Below are positions 53,112-56,624 of a DNA stretch of 56,624 nucleotides, in pieces (the stretch's first letter is position 1; every line of letters starts with the position of its first letter). The notes under the pieces are model-generated. The model did not search any database and had not been told where the DNA came from. It was given only the letters and a program-made list of their open reading frames with translations. This DNA is from Muribaculaceae bacterium (GTDB lineage: Bacteria > Bacteroidota > Bacteroidia > Bacteroidales > G3-4614): the NCBI GenBank assembly GCA_017546805.1, contig JAFYRT010000063.1:74289-130912 (forward strand), given 5' to 3'. Made by a program: the position numbers and the translations under genes.

Positions 53112-56100
53112 ATGAAAAGAATTTTCTTTACTCTATTGGCTTTGTTTATGGTTGTAGCCATAAATGCGTATCAAATTTACCCAAAACCTCAATCAATTAC
53201 AACTTCGGGAGGAGAGATAACAATACAAAACCGTATGAATGTGGTTATAGAGGAGGGTGTAAATGAAAACGTAAAGGCTTTTATTACCGAGGCGTTGGAA
53301 GAGAATGGAATAAAGCCGGTGTTTAAAAGATATGTATCTACACTTAAATATCTTTATGTGGGAGTAAATGGCTCGGGTAAGGAGGCAGATAGCTATGCAA
53401 CATCGTGCGGATTGTCTCGAAGCGTATTCTCTTCGGGCAATAACAAGTTTGATCCATATCTATTGCACATTGCAAGCGACGGAACAATGGTGATACTTGG
53501 AGATAATAACAACTCTGTATTTTATGGTGTATCAACACTTCGTCAGATGTTGAACAGCAACTATACTGTTACTCCGGCAACCGTACAAGACTACTCATAC
53601 ACTCAATACAGAGGGCTGGTTGAAGGTTTCTATGGAATGCCATTTACTGTTGACCAAATACTTTCGATGTTGGATTTTTTCAAAAAGTATAAGCTAAATA
53701 CTTTTATCTATGGGCCCAAAGCCGATCCATACCATGCAGGCTCGTGGGATGAAGATTATCCAATATCTCTAACCGATGCAGAGCGTAAAAAAGGACTTTT
53801 GACTCAAGATGATTTCCGTACAATCACAGCCAAAGCAAAAGAGTGTAACGTAAATTTTGTTTGGGCTATTCACCCGGGATTACATGGAGGAATGAGTTTC
53901 GATTCAAAGAGTGCAATGAATCCCGGAATTGAGAAGATAATGGATAAATTCGACAGAATGTATAACCTTGGCGTTCGAGGTTTCGGTGTATTCATCGATG
54001 ATATGAGCTTTGTGCCAAGTGCCGAGATGACAGCATATCTTCCTGCTCAGGTACAGGCAAAACTAAAGGCAAAATACAATACATCATCTGCAACAGCGGC
54101 CGATAAGGTATCTCCTCTTTTCTTTGTGCCAACAGCATACTCTATTGCACACACAACATCATCACTAACTCAATTGGCAAGTATCGACAAGGATGTTGTG
54201 ATAGCCTTCACAGGAGATAATGTGTGGTCTAACATTTCAGCCTCAAGTTGCAATACAATGAAGAGTGTATTGGGGCGTAATCCACTATTTTGGTGGAACA
54301 ACAACTGTAACGACAACTACGATGATCGTTTGTATATGGGTCACATGAACTACAGATATTCTGCTCAAAATGCTCCTATTACAGCGTTGGGTGGAGTGGT
54401 CTTTAATCCCATGCAAGAGGCATCTGCATCAAAGCTATTTATGTTTGGTGGTGCAGACTATTGTTGGAATACGGCATCGTTTGATTCTGAGCAAAATTGG
54501 AATAACAGTTTTTCGTATCTCTTCCCAAACAATCCCGAATTAGCTGCAGCATTCAAAACATTCTGTATAAACGTTGATGCAACTCAGGAACCTTACGAAA
54601 TGATAAGTTTGTATGCCTCATTCAAAGATTCATACAACAGTAGTAGTATGCCTTCTTCAACTTCACAACTTATCTCAAAGACAAAAGAGATATACGACGC
54701 GTGCATGAAGTTGGAGGAGATGAAAACAAGCGAAATAGAGGATGAACAGTTGATGTACGAAGATATAAAATGTTGGAACGGCAAACTTGCTTCAATGACA
54801 AACATCATAAACGGGGCATTGTCGTGGATGAAATCGCCCGGCGCATTAACCAATTGGACAACCTATGCAAACGTATCGGGCGAATACTCAAAGCTACACA
54901 AAGACTCTGCATATATAGCATACACCGTTGAGGGAACAGGAACAGAAGCCTCTCCTCGTTATTTTGAGGTTCACCCTGCACAACAGAACATGGAGCCTTT
55001 TGTTGACTATCTTATGACACTATATCCTCAATATGCTCCGGCATTACCTTCGCGCAACCGCACAGCGGAGATAGTTCATAACCTTTCGTCTTTGCCAAGT
55101 GGAGTAACATTGACATCAACATCGTCGGCAGTGACATTGAAAAACTTAAGTGGCGTGAATTTAAGTTCCGGCGACTATGTGGGAGTAAACATGAATAAAA
55201 AGAACGAGGTTACAGTATCGGTATCGTCAAATACCTTGCCCTCGGAGTTCTTTTACGAGTACTCAATAAACGGAAAAGAGTGGTTTAGTTTCATTCCCGA
55301 TGGAACAACTCCAATAGAGTTGGCATACATTAGAGTACGCAATGTATCACGCGAGGTGACAAAACCCATTGGAGTAAGTTCGCTAACTATCAATATCCCA
55401 AAATCGGGAATACTAACCCCTGTAAATGTTGAAACAAACATACCTCAATATGAGAATAATGCCGTGGCAAATGTAATTAATTACAGCAACGACCACTTCT
55501 TCTGGAGTAGCAGAGCTCAACAGGCAGGAGATTACATACGTGTTGACTTGGGAGCTTCAAGAAGTATATATAAAGTAGAGATAACATTCGATAGCAACGA
55601 TCAGCCTACAGGAGATTGTGCCATCCAAATTTCGGACAATGGCTCATCGTGGCAAAATTTGACAACCTTTACTGCTGCAGATATAGCAGATAAAGCATTC
55701 TCTGTGACAGAAAGCAATGTGGCTCGTTACGTTCAATTTAAACTCAATAGTGCAGTTGGAGACAATTGGATGAAGGTTATAAAAATAAAGATTTACGAGG
55801 GCAAAGAGATTGCTGTTGCGCGTGATAACAGTGGAACATACACAACTGCTCTTGACGACCGCTCGTTGGCAACATCGTACCAAGCACAGAAAGAGGGTTG
55901 GTTGGAGTACGAGTTTACCGAGAACCTGAACTTTGAGACAATATCTGTTTATCACAACTCAAAATATGGAAACACAAACGAGGAGTTGCCAACAATCTCT
56001 GTAAAAGCCGATGGCGAATGGCATGATATGGGCTATTTGAACGACCCATTAACCGAGCTTGACATTCAGGGATTGAAGAATATATCAATAATGAAATTCG

Positions 56101-56399
56101 AGTGGAATTCTGAAAACAAACCCGATATCTACGACATTGTGGTTAATGGAACACCTTATGTTGGCAATCACGATCTCACAGGAGTAGAGGAGGCTGAAAC
56201 CACAGCAGAGGAGAAGATATACTTCGAAGGAGATAACCTTCAAATAGTCGGAGTAGAGGGAGAGGTTACCATCTATAATACATCAGGTATAGTGCTATGG
56301 CAAGGTAACGCAAATGCTTCGCTAACAATCCCCGCATCAGCCAAAGGAGTATATATAGTAACAACACAAAAAGGAAGCTATAAAGTAATTAGGAATTAG
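53112..56399 (+). CDS. GH84 beta-N-acetylglucosaminidase with discoidin domains and a T9SS sorting domain
   Basis: A 1095-residue secreted enzyme. A signal peptide (1-19) is followed by a GH20b-like domain (20-155) and the GH84 barrel (about 165-450) beginning YRGLVEGFYGMPFT. The adjacent catalytic aspartates D296-D297 lie in GVFIDDMSF, used for substrate-assisted cleavage of terminal beta-GlcNAc. A helical region, a CBM32/discoidin domain (about 785-900) and a second discoidin-like region (about 905-1015) follow. The last 60 residues (VEGEVTIYNTSGIVLWQG...KGVYIVTTQKGSYKVIRN) fit a Por/type IX C-terminal sorting domain, implying surface display or secretion. Likely targets are mucin, hyaluronan or O-GlcNAc glycans. 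Confidence 0.92.
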   Translation: MKRIFFTLLALFMVVAINAYQIYPKPQSITTSGGEITIQNRMNVVIEEGVNENVKAFITEALEENGIKPVFKRYVSTLKYLYVGVNGSGKEADSYATSCGLSRSVFSSGNNKFDPYLLHIASDGTMVILGDNNNSVFYGVSTLRQMLNSNYTVTPATVQDYSYTQYRGLVEGFYGMPFTVDQILSMLDFFKKYKLNTFIYGPKADPYHAGSWDEDYPISLTDAERKKGLLTQDDFRTITAKAKECNVNFVWAIHPGLHGGMSFDSKSAMNPGIEKIMDKFDRMYNLGVRGFGVFIDDMSFVPSAEMTAYLPAQVQAKLKAKYNTSSATAADKVSPLFFVPTAYSIAHTTSSLTQLASIDKDVVIAFTGDNVWSNISASSCNTMKSVLGRNPLFWWNNNCNDNYDDRLYMGHMNYRYSAQNAPITALGGVVFNPMQEASASKLFMFGGADYCWNTASFDSEQNWNNSFSYLFPNNPELAAAFKTFCINVDATQEPYEMISLYASFKDSYNSSSMPSSTSQLISKTKEIYDACMKLEEMKTSEIEDEQLMYEDIKCWNGKLASMTNIINGALSWMKSPGALTNWTTYANVSGEYSKLHKDSAYIAYTVEGTGTEASPRYFEVHPAQQNMEPFVDYLMTLYPQYAPALPSRNRTAEIVHNLSSLPSGVTLTSTSSAVTLKNLSGVNLSSGDYVGVNMNKKNEVTVSVSSNTLPSEFFYEYSINGKEWFSFIPDGTTPIELAYIRVRNVSREVTKPIGVSSLTINIPKSGILTPVNVETNIPQYENNAVANVINYSNDHFFWSSRAQQAGDYIRVDLGASRSIYKVEITFDSNDQPTGDCAIQISDNGSSWQNLTTFTAADIADKAFSVTESNVARYVQFKLNSAVGDNWMKVIKIKIYEGKEIAVARDNSGTYTTALDDRSLATSYQAQKEGWLEYEFTENLNFETISVYHNSKYGNTNEELPTISVKADGEWHDMGYLNDPLTELDIQGLKNISIMKFEWNSENKPDIYDIVVNGTPYVGNHDLTGVEEAETTAEEKIYFEGDNLQIVGVEGEVTIYNTSGIVLWQGNANASLTIPASAKGVYIVTTQKGSYKVIRN

Positions 56400-56409
56400 A
56401 AATTAGGGA
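56388..56409 (+). repeat. Dispersed TTAGGAATT repeat, copy 5 (arms only)
   Basis: TAATTAGGAATTAGAAATTA starts inside the last codons of the GH84 gene (the VIRN* codons) and runs past its stop. It matches the arm sequence of the other copies but has no GTGGC hairpin. Confidence 0.55.
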
Positions 56410-56624
56410 TGATGATTTTTGCTAAGTGCGAGCAGGTTCAACAAGCGAAGGTTTGTTAATAAGAAAGCCTAATTTCACCAAATGAGGCTGACTAAAAAGG
56501 CTCTTTTGTCGTTATGCTTGTCTCCAAAATCCTCATTTACGATTAGTAAACTGCGGTTTTGGAGTCTTCACAAGCCTAAAAATAGCTCTTTTTATTCAAC
56601 CCATAGACAAGAGAGGGTGACCCG
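56410..56624. other. Right-edge intergenic region with a long three-layer hairpin
   Basis: No gene is supported. A concentric hairpin spans 56516-56575: GCTTGT with ACAAGC (outer), CTCCAAAA 56522-56529 with TTTTGGAG 56557-56564, and TTTAC 56536-56540 with GTAAA 56546-56550 around a 5-nt loop. Upstream AGCCT (56466-56470) pairs with AGGCT (56485-56489), and a GAGGCTG motif like that at 45858 is present. The final bases (GAGAGGGTGACCCG) may be one arm of a terminator or the end of a minus-strand gene cut by the window. Confidence 0.5.

Noticed and set aside
56560..56624. A minus-strand gene ending near the right edge
   Set aside because: Short open stretches are seen in all three minus frames before a stop, but too few codons are inside the window to support any of them.

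Overview
The window reads as chromosomal DNA of a host-associated member of the Bacteroidales (Bacteroidota) that probably carries a type IX secretion system (T9SS). Several observations support this. Genes are AT-rich and mostly lack strong Shine-Dalgarno sites. Promoters fit the Bacteroidota -7 consensus TAnnTTTG, and the purD promoter also has a TTTG -33 box exactly 19 nt upstream. The families are typical of the phylum: GT117/DUF2723, DUF4294, DUF2851, head-GIN DUF2807, fused SpmA-SpmB and a large LepB. T9SS hallmarks are present: a PorT-like barrel, a PorZ-like double propeller, and a GH84 enzyme ending in a Por-type sorting domain. No tRNA, rRNA, CRISPR array, transposase or phage gene was seen. 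The species cannot be named from this sequence.

Layout, left to right. 1-1.4 kb: end of an outer-membrane barrel gene, then porT. 1.4-5.5 kb (minus): spmAB fusion and malQ, separated by a nested inverted-repeat element. 5.7-8.4 kb: GH123 lipoprotein and a FabK/nitronate monooxygenase-like flavoprotein. 8.5-11.5 kb (minus): PHP phosphatase and RNase R. 11.7-15.3 kb: rdgB, porZ and an ECF sigma factor. 15.5-20 kb: purD, a membrane protein of unknown function, a YqaA/DedA-like protein, dusB and a head-GIN protein. 20-21.5 kb (minus): acetyl-CoA hydrolase/CoA-transferase. 21.8-31.8 kb: miaB, then a five-gene run (GT117, NodB deacetylase, serine acetyltransferase, THUMP methyltransferase, dipeptidyl peptidase IV). 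32-38.8 kb: an AraC regulator divergent from a tripartite RND efflux operon. 38.9-40.1 kb (minus): an aberrant DUF2851 protein. 40.3-44.3 kb: dapB, lepB, wbqC-like and MFS genes. 44.4-47.5 kb: nagA, a DUF4294 protein and a radical SAM protein. 47.6-49.5 kb (minus): GH29 fucosidase. 49.7-53 kb: XRE-cupin regulator, AMP-dependent acyl-CoA ligase and proB. 53.1-56.4 kb: a large GH84 beta-N-acetylglucosaminidase.

Two functional themes stand out. First, cell-envelope and secretion genes (PorT, PorZ, LepB, GT117, RND efflux). Second, host-type glycan degradation: GH123 would release GalNAc, GH29 fucose and GH84 GlcNAc, and NagA would deacetylate GlcNAc-6-P. These glycan genes are scattered and no SusC/SusD pair accompanies them.

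The most unusual content is non-coding. I see: (i) a roughly 190-nt nested inverted repeat between malQ and spmAB; (ii) a promoter-proximal repeat found in front of miaB and twice in front of dapB, with a compensated change in its dyad; (iii) a dispersed family of TTAGGAATT-type arms around a small hairpin whose stem bases co-vary between copies; and (iv) three further structured intergenic elements, at 45.7-45.9, 47.5-47.6 and 56.5-56.6 kb. These are the best candidates for something undescribed. The protein-coding part is mostly conventional.
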